Below the pieces are notes generated by a model. The model was not told the DNA's origin. It saw only the letters and a program-made list of their open reading frames with translations, and searched no databases. 64,000 nucleotides of DNA from Extensimonas vulgaris (GTDB lineage: Bacteria; Pseudomonadota; Gammaproteobacteria; Burkholderiales; Burkholderiaceae_C), in assembly GCF_003337425.1 (NCBI RefSeq), contig NZ_QPJU01000009.1, positions 62,001-126,000 on the forward strand, read 5' to 3'. Shown in pieces: positions 26,552 to 36,312 of this stretch. The position numbers and the translations under genes are program-made. Positions within the stretch are counted from its first letter, which is position 1. Each line of letters opens with the position of its first letter.

Positions 26552-27656
26552 TCAAACGCCCTGCTTGAGGCTGGCCTCGATGAAGGCGTCGAGGTCGCCG
26601 TCGAGCACTTTTTGCGTGTTGCTGATTTCGACGCCGGTGCGCAAGTCCTTGATGCGGCTCTGGTCGAGCACGTAGCTGCGGATCTGGTGGCCCCAGCCCA
26701 CGTCGGTCTTGGTTTCCTCGAGCTTTTGCTGCGCCTCCATGCGCTTGCGCATCTCGTGGTCGTACAGGCGCGAGCGCAGGCGCCGCCAGGCCACGTCGCG
26801 GTTGCTGTGCTGGCTGCGGCTGTCCTGGCACTGCACCACGATGCCCGTGGGGATGTGCGTCAGGCGCACGGCCGAGTCGGTCTTGTTGATGTGCTGGCCG
26901 CCCGCGCCGCTCGCGCGGTAGGTGTCGACGCGCACGTCGGCAGGGTTGATGTCGATCTCGATCGAGTCGTCGATCTCGGGATAGACAAACACGCTCGCAA
27001 AGCTGGTGTGGCGCCCGCCCGCGCTGTCGAACGGGCTCTTGCGCACCAGGCGGTGCACGCCGGTTTCGGTGCGCAGCAGGCCGTAGGCGTAGTCGCCCTC
27101 GATCTTCACCGTGGCGCTCTTGATGCCGGCCACGTCGCCGGGGGTTTCTTCTTCGACCGTGGCCTTGAAGCCCTTGCGCTCGGCGTACTTGAGGTACTGG
27201 CGCAGCAACATGCTGGCCCAGTCGCAGGCTTCGGTGCCGCCCGCGCCCGCCTGGATATCCAAAAAGGCGTTGAGCGGGTCGGCCGGGTTGTTGAACATGC
27301 GGCGGAATTCGAGCTGCTCGATCGCCGGCTGCAGCTTGGCGGCCTCGGCCTCGATGGTGCGCAGCCCGGCCTCGTCGCCCTCGGCCTTGCTCATCTCGAA
27401 CAGCTCGGTGTTGTCGGCCAGCTCGCGCGTGAGGCGCTCGAGCGTGAGCACCACGTCGTCGAGTGCTTTTTTCTCTTTGCCCAGCTCCTGGGCTTTTTTG
27501 GGGTCGTTCCAGACCGCCGGGTCTTCGAGCGCGGCGTTGACGGTTCTCAGACGTTCGAACTTGGCATCGAAGTCAAAGATACCTCCGTAAATCCGCGGTG
27601 CGCGCGCTGAGCTCGCTCAAGGTGTTGCCGATCTGGTTGATGCGTTCTGCGTCCAT
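26552..27656 (-). CDS. prfB: peptide chain release factor 2 with programmed +1 frameshift
   Basis: Recognises UGA and UAA stop codons. The zero frame starts at 27656 and runs 27 codons to an in-frame TGA at 27575-27573 (…RRYL-stop). The slip site CTT-TGA-C is preceded by a GGAGG internal Shine-Dalgarno, the classic autoregulatory site. Skipping T27575 joins the +1 frame, which continues to 26552. The downstream part contains the SPF anticodon tripeptide ([12 protein letters not shown]) and the catalytic GGQ ([14 protein letters not shown]). Confidence 0.96.
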
Positions 27657-27815
27657 GGGTGGTTCTTTTCTGAAAAATTGGCAATAGAGCCTGCCAGCGG
27701 CCCCGTACGCGGGACGCGCTGGCAAAAACGGTTGTGACGATTGGGCGGCGATTTTCGCACGCGCCGCCGGCCGTGCCCGCGCTGCCCCTGCGGTGCGTCC
27801 AAACTATCAAAAATG

Positions 27816-27860
27816 ATAGCTTCTATGGCAGTCTGGAAGCGCCTTGGAGGCCAATTTTGC
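27816..27860 (+). repeat. dispersed ~45-bp repeat, intergenic copy
   Basis: Reads ATAGCTTCTATGGC, a variable middle, then AAGCGCCTTGGAGGCCAATT and TTGC. Just before it, ACTATCAAAAATGATAG forms a short hairpin, a 5' extension shared with the copy at 39327. Confidence 0.8.
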
Positions 27861-28784
27861 TCATAACTGAAGGAATTGCTCGATGAGCTGCGCCACGGCT
27901 TGGGGCTGGTCGTGGTGCAGCATGTGGCCTGCATCTGGCACCACCGTGCGCCGGCAATCGCGCACCTGGCGCAGGCGCTCATGGAACTCCTCTAGCGTGT
28001 AGGTGTTGCCCGACCACTTGTGCAAGCCGTTGTCGCTCGCTTCGACGACCAAGGTGGGGGCGCTGATCGCCGCGTAAAGGGCCAGCACCTCCTCCACACG
28101 CGAAAGATAGGCCCCCACCACCTTGTGCGCCGGGTCGCCGAGGATGCGCCAGCGCCCGTCCGCACCGGGTTGCGCCCAGTGGCGCGCGAGCCACTCGGCC
28201 TTGTCGGGGGCCAGACGCGGGTTGGTCTTGGTCAGGCGCTGCGCCACGCCCTCGGGCCCGTCATAGCTTTGCAGCGCCATCTTGCCCTGGTAGAGCAGCT
28301 TGAGCTCGTCCATCCACTGCGCATAGTGGGCCGGCGCCGTGCGCGGGTCGGCCGCGGGCATGCCGAAGCCTTCGAGGTCGATCAGGCGCCGGATGCGCGC
28401 CGCTCGCGCGCCCGCGTAGTGCATGGCCACGTTGCCGCCCATGCTGTGCCCGACCAGGTCCACGGGCCTATCCCCCGCAAAATGGTCGAGCAGAAAGTCC
28501 AGGTCGGCCAGGTAATCGACGAACAGATAGTGGTCGCACGGCGCCGGCGGCTTGCTCAGGCCAAAGCCGCGCCAGTCGGGCGCGATGATGGTGCGCGCAC
28601 GCAAAAAATCGGGCCCAAACGCATCGACCACGAACTGGTACGAAGCCGCCACGTCCATCCAGCCGTGCAGCAGCACGAGCGGCGGCGCTTGCGCATCGGC
28701 GCCGTCGCCCCAGAGGCGCACGTGGTAGTCGAGGGTACGAATGCGCACGAACGTGCTGCGGGAGGGGCGGAGGGCTTGGTACAT
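27861..28784 (-). CDS. alpha/beta hydrolase
   Basis: A 307-aa alpha/beta-fold hydrolase. It has the oxyanion segment LLHGWMDVAASY, the nucleophile elbow GHSMGG with Ser114, and a C-terminal catalytic His in PDAGHMLHHDQP. It is soluble, with no signal peptide. The start at 28784 is the first ATG with family similarity. The substrate is unknown. Confidence 0.85.
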   Translation of the reverse strand: MYQALRPSRSTFVRIRTLDYHVRLWGDGADAQAPPLVLLHGWMDVAASYQFVVDAFGPDFLRARTIIAPDWRGFGLSKPPAPCDHYLFVDYLADLDFLLDHFAGDRPVDLVGHSMGGNVAMHYAGARAARIRRLIDLEGFGMPAADPRTAPAHYAQWMDELKLLYQGKMALQSYDGPEGVAQRLTKTNPRLAPDKAEWLARHWAQPGADGRWRILGDPAHKVVGAYLSRVEEVLALYAAISAPTLVVEASDNGLHKWSGNTYTLEEFHERLRQVRDCRRTVVPDAGHMLHHDQPQAVAQLIEQFLQL

Positions 28785-28902
28785 GGGGGGATTATTTCGA
28801 ATGGATGCGTCGGCGGGTGTCAAACAGGGAACAGCGCGGGGCGCCAATGGCATGGGCCATTCCTTACACTTGGCGTCCTTTTGGTTTGCTGAAATTTTCC
28901 CC

Positions 28903-29964
28903 ATGAACACCATCCCCCTCGGCCAAAGCGATCTGCGCGTCACCCCCATTTGCCTGGGCACCATGACTTTCGGCGAGCAGGTGAATGAGGCCGATGCGCA
29001 TGCCATCCTCGACCGGGCGCTCGAGCGCGGCGTGAACTTCATCGATACGGCCGAGATGTACGCCGTGCCCGCGCGCGCCGAAACCTACGGCGTGACCGAG
29101 TCCATCATCGGGCGCTGGTTCGCCCGACAGCCGGGCTTGCGCCAGAAGGTGGTGCTTGCGACCAAGGTGGCCGGCCCTTCGCGCGGCATGCCCTGGATTC
29201 GGGAAGGCAAGGGGCTGACGGCAGCCGACATCGTGGCCTCGTGCGAGGGCAGTCTGCGGCGCCTGCGCACCGACGTGATCGACCTCTACCAGATTCACTG
29301 GCCCGAGCGCCACGTGCCCGCGTTCGGCACCATGTATTACGACCCGGCGAAGGAAACTTCGCAGACGCCGATCCGCGTGCAGCTCGAAGCACTCGCGGGC
29401 CTGGTGCGCGCGGGCAAGGTGCGCCACGTCGGCTTGTCGAACGAGACGCCGTATGGCGTGCACGAGTTCGTGCGCCTGGCCGAGGAGCACGGCTTGCCGC
29501 GCGTGGCTACGGTGCAGAACCCGTATTGCCTGCTCAACCGCACCTGGGAAAACGGCCTCGACGAAACCTGCCACCGCCTGGGCGTGTCGCTGCTCGCGTA
29601 TTCGCCGCTTGCCTTCGGTTTGCTCACGGGCAAGTACGACGCTGGTGGCACCACGGGGCCGCAGGCGCCGCAGGGTGCGCGCATTGCCAGCTATGCGTCG
29701 GTGCGCAAGCAGCGCTGGGGGCGCCCCGAGGCGCTGCAGGCCGCGCGCCGCTACAACGCGCTGGCGCGTGCGCATGGCCTCACGCCCACGCGCATGGCGC
29801 TCGCGTTTTGCTACACCAAGTGGCAGGTGGCAAGCACCATCATCGGTGTGACTTCGCGCGCGCAGCTCGATGAAAACCTGGACGCCTGGGGCACCACGCT
29901 GGCGCCCGAGCTGCTGCAGGAGATCGACGCGATCCGCTGGGAATTGCGCGACCCAGCGCTTTGA
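28903..29964 (+). CDS. NADP(H)-dependent aldo/keto reductase (Tas-like)
   Basis: A 353-aa aldo/keto reductase close to E. coli Tas. The catalytic tetrad is visible as Asp48 and Tyr53 (FIDTAEMY), Lys88 (ATKVAGP) and His132 (YQIHWPER). NADP-binding C-terminal motifs (IIGVTSRAQLDEN) are present. It reduces aldehydes or ketones; the physiological substrate is not clear. Confidence 0.9.
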   Translation: MNTIPLGQSDLRVTPICLGTMTFGEQVNEADAHAILDRALERGVNFIDTAEMYAVPARAETYGVTESIIGRWFARQPGLRQKVVLATKVAGPSRGMPWIREGKGLTAADIVASCEGSLRRLRTDVIDLYQIHWPERHVPAFGTMYYDPAKETSQTPIRVQLEALAGLVRAGKVRHVGLSNETPYGVHEFVRLAEEHGLPRVATVQNPYCLLNRTWENGLDETCHRLGVSLLAYSPLAFGLLTGKYDAGGTTGPQAPQGARIASYASVRKQRWGRPEALQAARRYNALARAHGLTPTRMALAFCYTKWQVASTIIGVTSRAQLDENLDAWGTTLAPELLQEIDAIRWELRDPAL

Positions 29965-30005
29965 TGCTTTGAAAAAGAGAGCACCTCACGCCCGTGCATA
30001 GCGCC

Positions 30006-30503
30006 ATGGCCAAGAAAACCGCACATGTCTCGGAAACGCCGGCCACCGCGTTCTTGCGCGCCCACGGGGTGCCGTTCAGCGAGCATGCCTACGACTACGT
30101 ACCGCACGGCGGGGCCCTGCACAGTGCGCAAGTGCTGGGGCTCGATCCGTTCATGGTGGTCAAGACGCTGGTGATGCAGGACCAGGACGCGCGGCCGCTG
30201 GTCGTGCTCATGCACGGCAACCGCACGGTCAGCACCAAGCAGCTCGCGCGCCAAATCGGCGCCAAGACGGTCGAGCCTTGCGAACCGCAGGTCGCGCAGC
30301 GCCACAGCGGCTACCTCGTGGGCGGCACTTCGCCGTTTGGCATGCGCCGGCAGATGCCGGTGTACGTCGAGCAAAGCATCCTTGATTTGCCGCGCATCGT
30401 GCTCAACGGCGGGCGGCGCGGCTACCTCGTGGGTATCGAGCCGCAGGTGTGCGTGCGTCTGCTCGGGGCTACGCCGGTGCACTGCGCGTTGGCCGCAGAG
30501 TAG
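30006..30503 (+). CDS. YbaK/EbsC-family aminoacyl-tRNA deacylase
   Basis: A 165-aa protein of the YbaK/ProX editing family, which hydrolyses mischarged tRNA such as Cys-tRNA(Pro). The conserved Lys is in MVVKTLVMQ, and the GYLVGGTSPFG loop is intact. The ATG at 30006 is preferred over an upstream GTG. It follows the aldo/keto reductase by ~40 bp on the same strand. Confidence 0.88.
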   Translation: MAKKTAHVSETPATAFLRAHGVPFSEHAYDYVPHGGALHSAQVLGLDPFMVVKTLVMQDQDARPLVVLMHGNRTVSTKQLARQIGAKTVEPCEPQVAQRHSGYLVGGTSPFGMRRQMPVYVEQSILDLPRIVLNGGRRGYLVGIEPQVCVRLLGATPVHCALAAE

Positions 30504-30534
30504 CGGGGTTTGCCCGCCGGGTTGGCGTTGGCAC

Positions 30535-30700
30535 CTAGTGTAGTGTTTGATGCTTGATGCGACAAATAAAACCGATGGATTTTTGGTCTGGGCAAGGCGT
30601 AAACCGCAGCGATACCGGGTGGTATCGCGAGGATTTGCAACGCGGCCCAGGCCGAAAAGACGCGGTTTTATGTCGCAAATAGCGTCGAACACTACACTAG
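30535..30700. repeat. 166-bp CTAG-ended long-hairpin element, copy 1
   Basis: The element starts and ends with CTAG and is an imperfect palindrome along its whole length: the left half resembles the complement of the right half (terminal CTAGTGTAGTGTT, then AAAACCG and a GATACCGGGTGGTATC centre). The copy at 48690-48855 has the same length and the opposite orientation. It has no coding capacity, and the ends look like a CTAG target duplication, so it behaves like a MITE. Confidence 0.88.
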
Positions 30701-30722
30701 GGGTCGTGTGCCGACAGGCCAC

Positions 30723-32249
30723 TCAACGCTGCGTGGCTTGGCTTGGCGTTTGGGGCTCGGCTGCGTTGCCGCCGGGCTTTTGGGCGGGGCTGGCCTTGGC
30801 GCTGGCCTCGCCCCAGCCACCGCCTAGGGCGCGGTACAGGTCCACATACGACGTGAGCAGCGTGGCGCGCGTCTGCACCACAGCTTGTTGCGCTGCGTAA
30901 TTGGTGCGCTGCGCGTCGAGCTCTTCGAGGTAGCTCGCATAGCCGTTGCGGTAGCGGTTGCGCACCACGCGCAGGGCTTCGGTCGAGACTTGTTCGCGTG
31001 CTTCGGTCTGTGCCAGTTGTTTCTGCAAGGCGTCGATGGACAGCAAGGCGTTTTCGACTTCGATGAAAGCCTCGCGCACGGTTTTTTCGTAGCCCAAAAT
31101 CGCTTGTGCGCGCTGGGAGTCGGCGACATCGACCGTTGCGCGCAGGCGGTTGCCTTGCAAGACGGGTGTCAGGATGCTGCCGCCTATGCTCCACAGCCGG
31201 TAGGGCGTGTTGAGTAACTGGCTCCAGGTAAAGCCGAACCAGGTGCCCGAGGCGCTGAGTTGCAGCGCTGGCAGGAGTTGGTCGCGCGCTGCAGCGAGGT
31301 TCTTGTCGGCCGCGACGACACGCTCTTCGGCTTGAGCGATGTCGGGGCGGCGGCGCAGCAGCTCGGACGGCACGCCGCTTGCGATCGAGGGCAGCTGCCA
31401 TTCGGTCAATTGCAGGCCGCGCTGGATCTCGGTGGGGTTTTCGTCGAGCAGCAGGCGCAATGCGTTTTCCTGTAAGGCGATCGAGCGCTCCAGTGCGGGA
31501 ATCGCGGCCGCCGCGGCAAGGTAGTCGGACTCGAACTGGATCCACTCGGTGCGCGAGTTGTAGCCCATGTCGAGCAGGTGTTTCGCGCGGTCGAGCGAGG
31601 CTTTGCGCGTGGCGAGCGTGACTTGCGCGATGTGGAGCTGCGCGTCCAGGCTGCGCAGGTTCAAATATCCCGTCGCGGCGTTGGCCGCAAGCGAGAGGGC
31701 TGCCGCGTCGAGCGCATATTGTTGGCCTTGCAGCTCGGCCAGCGCGGCGTCGCTGAGGCTTTGCAGGCGGCCCCAGAGATCGACCTCGTAGCGGGCCTCT
31801 ATGCCCGCTTGGTGCACCGTGGCATCGCCAAAGTGCAGTTCAGGGTCGAGCTGCTCGCGCATGCGCAGCACGGGCTGCATGCTGGCGCTGAAGGCTGGTG
31901 CCTGGGCCGCGCGCGCGATGTCCAGTCGTGCGCGGTACTCGGCCACGCGCAAACGTGCGAGGCGCAAATCGGTGTTTTGCTGCAAGGCGCGTTCGACCAC
32001 ACGGTCCAAAACAGGATCGCCAAAAGTGCGCCACCACTGCGCAGGGACAGGAACGTGCGGCGGTGCGGGCGCGGCGCTGGCGCTCGGTGCAGCGCTGGCC
32101 GCGGCGCTGTGCGTCGTGTTCGGGTTGCGCCAGTGGGAGGGGATCTCGGGCTCGGGTTTGGCGGGCGTGTAGGGTGGCAGGCTGCAACTTGCCAGCAGGC
32201 CCGCGCTCAGTGTGCCGGCAACGAAGCGTGCAGCGGCGAGCCAGGTCAT
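30723..32249 (-). CDS. outer-membrane efflux lipoprotein (NodT/OprM family)
   Basis: The outer-membrane channel of a tripartite pump. The 508-aa chain begins with a lipoprotein signal (LLASC, Cys22), followed by two outer-membrane efflux repeats with long helices (QNTDLRLARLRVAEYRARL; YRNGYASYLEELDAQR). Its ATG overlaps the stop of the HlyD-type gene. It is the third gene of the leftward pump operon and lies next to a hairpin element. Confidence 0.9.
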   Translation of the reverse strand: MTWLAAARFVAGTLSAGLLASCSLPPYTPAKPEPEIPSHWRNPNTTHSAAASAAPSASAAPAPPHVPVPAQWWRTFGDPVLDRVVERALQQNTDLRLARLRVAEYRARLDIARAAQAPAFSASMQPVLRMREQLDPELHFGDATVHQAGIEARYEVDLWGRLQSLSDAALAELQGQQYALDAAALSLAANAATGYLNLRSLDAQLHIAQVTLATRKASLDRAKHLLDMGYNSRTEWIQFESDYLAAAAAIPALERSIALQENALRLLLDENPTEIQRGLQLTEWQLPSIASGVPSELLRRRPDIAQAEERVVAADKNLAAARDQLLPALQLSASGTWFGFTWSQLLNTPYRLWSIGGSILTPVLQGNRLRATVDVADSQRAQAILGYEKTVREAFIEVENALLSIDALQKQLAQTEAREQVSTEALRVVRNRYRNGYASYLEELDAQRTNYAAQQAVVQTRATLLTSYVDLYRALGGGWGEASAKASPAQKPGGNAAEPQTPSQATQR

Positions 32250-33475
32250 GGTTTCGACTCCGGCGCGCGCGCGGCGTCGGGCGCGGGGCGGTCGGCCGGA
32301 GACGATGGCGTGGCCTTGCCCGCGGTGTTGATGCTCGCGACCACCGACATGCCCGGGCGCAGACGCTCGGCCAGCGGCTGGTCGGGGGTGATGGCGATGC
32401 GCACCGGGATGCGCTGCGCGATCTTCACGAAGTTGCCGGTGGCGTTGTCGGGCGGGATGACGCTGAACTCCGAGCCGGCCGCGGGCGAGATACGCTCCAC
32501 GTACCCTGTGAGCCGAGCATGGTTGAGCGCATCGACCGTGAACCACGCCGGCTGGCCCACGGCGACGTTGGCCATCTGCGTTTCCTTCATGTTCGCGATG
32601 ACCCAGAGTGGCTGCGGCACGAGTGCCGTGAGCTGCGTTCCGGCGGTGACGTAAGCGCCCACGCGCACATTCACCTGGCCCAGTCGCCCGTCGCGCGCGG
32701 CACGGATTTCGGTGTTGGCAAGGTCTATGCGTGCGAGCTGCAGCGCCGCCTGCGCATTGGCGACGGCGGCTTCGAGCGCGCCGCGGTTGACCTCCACGGT
32801 GCGCAAATTCTCCTGGGCAATGCGCAGCGCCGCCTCGCTTTGTGTGACGCCTGCCATGGCTTGGGCGTGCGCGGCGAAGGTCTGGTCGCGCTCGCGTTCC
32901 GAGAGCGAACCATCGGCGACCAGCGCCTTGATGCGGCTCCAGTCGGCTTCGGCCTTGAGCGCTTGGGCATGTGCGTTTTCCACGCTGGCTTTGGCCTGCG
33001 CGATCGTGGCCTCGGCGCTGCGGCGCTGCTGCTGGAAGTTGGCGAGCGCCGCCTTGGCCGCGGCCACCTGCGCTTCGCCTTGCGCGACACGTTGGCGGTA
33101 GATGCGCTCGTCGATCTGTACGAGCAAATCGCCCCGATGCACCGTCTGAAAATCCTGCACCAGAACATCGACCACATAGCCGCTCACCTGCGGGCTGATC
33201 AAGGTAACCTGGCCGCGCACCTGGGCGTTTTCGGTGCTTTCGATGGGGGTGGTGAACGGTGGCAATTCCCACGCATAGAGCACCACCACCACGCCGAGCA
33301 GCGCAATGAGGGCGAACACGAAGGCCATGATGAGGCGTTTGCGGCGTTCCGCGGGCGTGATCGAGGGTGGCATGCCCAATGCCGCGGCGGCAGGTGCAGG
33401 CGCTGGTGCAGGTGCAGATGGAGTAGGTGCGGCCGAAGGTGTGCCGGATGACGCCGGGGGTGGTGGGGTGCTCAT
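32246..33475 (-). CDS. membrane fusion protein, HlyD/EmrA type
   Basis: A 409-aa periplasmic adaptor. It has a Pro/Ala-rich cytoplasmic tail (about 1-40), one membrane helix (about 48-70), a biotinyl-lipoyl-like domain split by a long coiled coil (about 110-230), and a C-terminal beta-barrel. It links the inner-membrane transporter to the outer-membrane channel. It is coupled to the downstream channel gene by a 4-bp overlap. Confidence 0.9.
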   Translation of the reverse strand: MSTPPPPASSGTPSAAPTPSAPAPAPAPAAAALGMPPSITPAERRKRLIMAFVFALIALLGVVVVLYAWELPPFTTPIESTENAQVRGQVTLISPQVSGYVVDVLVQDFQTVHRGDLLVQIDERIYRQRVAQGEAQVAAAKAALANFQQQRRSAEATIAQAKASVENAHAQALKAEADWSRIKALVADGSLSERERDQTFAAHAQAMAGVTQSEAALRIAQENLRTVEVNRGALEAAVANAQAALQLARIDLANTEIRAARDGRLGQVNVRVGAYVTAGTQLTALVPQPLWVIANMKETQMANVAVGQPAWFTVDALNHARLTGYVERISPAAGSEFSVIPPDNATGNFVKIAQRIPVRIAITPDQPLAERLRPGMSVVASINTAGKATPSSPADRPAPDAARAPESKP

Positions 33476-33580
33476 GGGGGCGGTAGATTCAGGCAGGGGG
33501 CGCTGCACGCGGCGCGCGGGTGTCAGCGCGCGGGACTTCGCGTCGCGGCGCCAGCAGGGGCAGGAAAAAGCAGGCCGGCT

Positions 33581-35197
33581 TCATGCGGTGGCTCGGGTGG
33601 TGCGCTTCCAGACCACTTGGGCGAGCAAAAAAAACAAGGTGGCACCTGCAATCACGGCCACGAGCAAAAAGACGTCGTTGTAGGCGAGCACGTTGGCTTC
33701 GCGCGTCGCTGCAGTGGCGAGTGCTTTCAGCCCCTGGGTATTGTCGAGCACGGGGTCAGTGAGTACGCGCTTGTAGCTGTTCGCGCTTTGCTGAACGCGC
33801 GTCGCCACCTGTGGGTCGAGCAGCGTGAGGTGTTCGACGATATGGCTGGAATGGAATTTTTCGCGCCAAACCTGGAACGTACCCAACAGGGCCGAGCCGA
33901 CTTGTCCGCCCATGTTCTGGCTGATGCTGAACAGCACGGAGAAGCTCACGAGGTTGCGGGGCTCGGCCCGCACCGAGCCCAGCTCTTGCACCATCGCGGG
34001 CGCGAGAAACAAGGCGCCGCCGAAAGCCGTCAGGAATTGGCTCAACACCATTTCTGCGGGGCGCGTGAGGTTGGTCGCATGGGCGTCCATGAATGCGCCG
34101 ACCATGATCAAGGCCAGCGCCACGATGATGGGCTCCATGAGGTGCTCGCGGTCTATCGTGAGCACGCTCGTCAGGATGCCGGCAAGCGTTCCGAGCAGCA
34201 TGCCGAAGAACATCGGGTGCATTTGCTCGGGCGTAAGCCCCAGCGATTGCATCAGCCCTACGGCGCCCGTGGTCGATTGCTCGGAGAGCACGAAGCGCAC
34301 CATGATGACGATCATCGCGAGCCGCACCATGTTGCTGCTGCCCCACCAGCGCAGGTTGATCAGGGGGTTGTTGCGCAAGTGCTCGATGAGCATGGCTGCG
34401 GTCAGCAGCACGATGGCAGCGGCCAGGGCCCAGCCCATCCATTGGGCTTCGAACCACCATACCGTGCGGCCCAAGGAGATCGAGCCGCACAGCAGCGCCA
34501 TGCCCGGCGCAAACAGGATGAAGGTCACGAAGTCGAGCTTCTCGAAGGTTTTATAAAGGTCGCCCGGCGGCAGCTTGAGCAACAGCACGCAGCCCAGGCA
34601 CATGAGCGACAAGCCCATTTCGAACAGGTACAGGCCACGCCATTCGGCAAACGAGAGCATCTCGAAAGGCAAAACGCGTGCGAGCGGCAGCGCCAGCGTG
34701 GACATGCCCAGCGCAAGCGCGAGCCCGCGGATGCGGTGTACGTTCGGGAACGCCTGCATGGTGTAGTACATGCCAAGCGAGCTCAGCGCCGCGCCCGTCA
34801 TGCCGTGTGCCGCGCGCACGGCGATCGCCGAGCTCAGACTGTTGACGAACAAATGCCCGAACGCGATCAGGGTGTAGAGAATCAGAAATGCCTCGGTGAA
34901 GATGCGCAAGCCGAATTCCTGGCGGAATTTCACGAGCAACAGGTTCATCGAGATGTTGGTCATGATGTAGGCGGCAACCAGCCACGCGATCTCGACCGAG
35001 GTGGCGCCGAGCGCGCCTTGCAGGTATTGCTGGTAGGCCGTGACGAGCGCATTGCTCATGCCCCCGGTGATGGCGATCAGGCAACCGACGACGCCATAAG
35101 CGACGCGCAGATGGGGCGGATGCGCCGGCGTGGAGGGCGAGCCGGGCATCATCGGCCGCTCTTCGGGCCGCCATTCGCGCGGGGCGTAGGGAATCAT
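33581..35197 (-). CDS. MFS transporter, DHA2 (EmrB-like) family
   Basis: A 538-aa transporter with about 14 hydrophobic segments, as in EmrB/QacA proton-drug antiporters. It is followed by HlyD-type and outer-membrane genes on the same strand, forming an EmrAB-TolC-like pump, probably for hydrophobic drugs or fatty acids. The start at 35197 is chosen because it precedes the first membrane segment by a normal ~50 residues; no strong ribosome site is visible. Confidence 0.88.
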   Translation of the reverse strand: MIPYAPREWRPEERPMMPGSPSTPAHPPHLRVAYGVVGCLIAITGGMSNALVTAYQQYLQGALGATSVEIAWLVAAYIMTNISMNLLLVKFRQEFGLRIFTEAFLILYTLIAFGHLFVNSLSSAIAVRAAHGMTGAALSSLGMYYTMQAFPNVHRIRGLALALGMSTLALPLARVLPFEMLSFAEWRGLYLFEMGLSLMCLGCVLLLKLPPGDLYKTFEKLDFVTFILFAPGMALLCGSISLGRTVWWFEAQWMGWALAAAIVLLTAAMLIEHLRNNPLINLRWWGSSNMVRLAMIVIMVRFVLSEQSTTGAVGLMQSLGLTPEQMHPMFFGMLLGTLAGILTSVLTIDREHLMEPIIVALALIMVGAFMDAHATNLTRPAEMVLSQFLTAFGGALFLAPAMVQELGSVRAEPRNLVSFSVLFSISQNMGGQVGSALLGTFQVWREKFHSSHIVEHLTLLDPQVATRVQQSANSYKRVLTDPVLDNTQGLKALATAATREANVLAYNDVFLLVAVIAGATLFFLLAQVVWKRTTRATA

Positions 35198-35334
35198 GGG
35201 AAGAAAGCCGGGGCGCGGCCGGCAAGGCGCGCATGGCGCTCGCAGTCGCACCCTGGGTGAACAACAAAAACGAAAATTCTAGCTTTTGCACCCATCCCCT
35301 GCTTGCCGCACCCTCGCCCGACCTTCTGCTTTTG

Positions 35335-36192
35335 TCAGAACTCGAGGTTGTCGATCAGCCGCGTGCTGCCCAGGCGCGCCGCACCGAGCGCGACGAGCGT
35401 GCCCGGCGCGTCGGCGGCCGTGGCCGGCTGCAGGTCGCTGCGGCGGCGCACCGTGAGGTAGTCGGGCTGCCAGCCGCGCGCGCGAAGCGCGTCCAGGGCA
35501 TCTTGTTCGAGCGCGGCGGCGTCGAGCGCACCCGCCGCGCGGGCCGCGCACCAGCGCTCGGCCAATTGCCGCAGCGCTGCAGCAAGGGCCTTGGCCTCCG
35601 CGCGCTCGGCAGGGCTCAGGTAGTGGTTGCGCGAACTCAGCGCGAGGCCGTCCTCGGCGCGGCAGGTCTGGCCTGCGTGCACCTCTATCGGTAGCGCGAA
35701 CTGCCGCACCATCTGGCGGATCACCATGAGCTGCTGGTAGTCCTTCTGCCCGAACACGGCCACCCCTGCGCGCTGGCCGAAGAACACCGCGAGGAACAGC
35801 TTCATCACCACGGTGCACACGCCCGTGAAAAAGCCCGGGCGAAACTGGCCTTCGAGGATGTCGGCCAGGCGCGGGTCGGGGTGCACCTTGAAGGTCTGCG
35901 GCTCGGGGTACATGTCGCTCTCGCGCGGCGCAAAGACGATGTCGCAGCCCGTGGCGCGCAGCTTGTCGCAATCGGCCTCCCAGGTGCGCGGGTAGCTGTC
36001 GAAGTCTTCGTGCGGCAAAAACTGCAGGCGGTTCACGAAGATGCTCACCACCGTGACGTCGCCCAGCGGCTTGGCCTGGCGCACGAGCGAAAGATGCCCT
36101 TCGTGCAGATTGCCCATGGTGGGCACGAAGGCCGGACGGTGGTAGGCGGACAGGGCCTGGCGCAGTTCAGGAATGGTGCGGACGATCAGCAT
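35335..36192 (-). CDS. panC: pantothenate synthetase
   Basis: Condenses pantoate and beta-alanine with ATP to give pantothenate for CoA. The 285-aa chain has the nucleotidyltransferase motif [22 protein letters not shown] and [12 protein letters not shown] small oddity is FVNRLQF where most orthologues have FVNPLQF. It lies downstream of panB on the same strand. Confidence 0.95.
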   Translation of the reverse strand: MLIVRTIPELRQALSAYHRPAFVPTMGNLHEGHLSLVRQAKPLGDVTVVSIFVNRLQFLPHEDFDSYPRTWEADCDKLRATGCDIVFAPRESDMYPEPQTFKVHPDPRLADILEGQFRPGFFTGVCTVVMKLFLAVFFGQRAGVAVFGQKDYQQLMVIRQMVRQFALPIEVHAGQTCRAEDGLALSSRNHYLSPAERAEAKALAAALRQLAERWCAARAAGALDAAALEQDALDALRARGWQPDYLTVRRRSDLQPATAADAPGTLVALGAARLGSTRLIDNLEF

Positions 36193-36312
36193 AAGAAATG
36201 GGAAAGGGAACGCGGAAGGCTACGCGCGAATGCGCGAGCGCAGGTGCGGGAGGCGACAGGTGCGGGTGGCGACAGTCAGCGGGACAGAGCAGGCGAGAAA
36301 ACGCAAGCCGCC

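Noticed and set aside
23697-26675. Very long plus-strand open frame across pepN
   Set aside because: It is the antisense shadow of pepN in high-GC DNA; it has no recognisable domain and an odd His/Arg/Gly-rich composition.
27573-27575. prfB as a frameshifted pseudogene
   Set aside because: The in-frame TGA has the standard slip site and internal Shine-Dalgarno, so it is programmed regulation.
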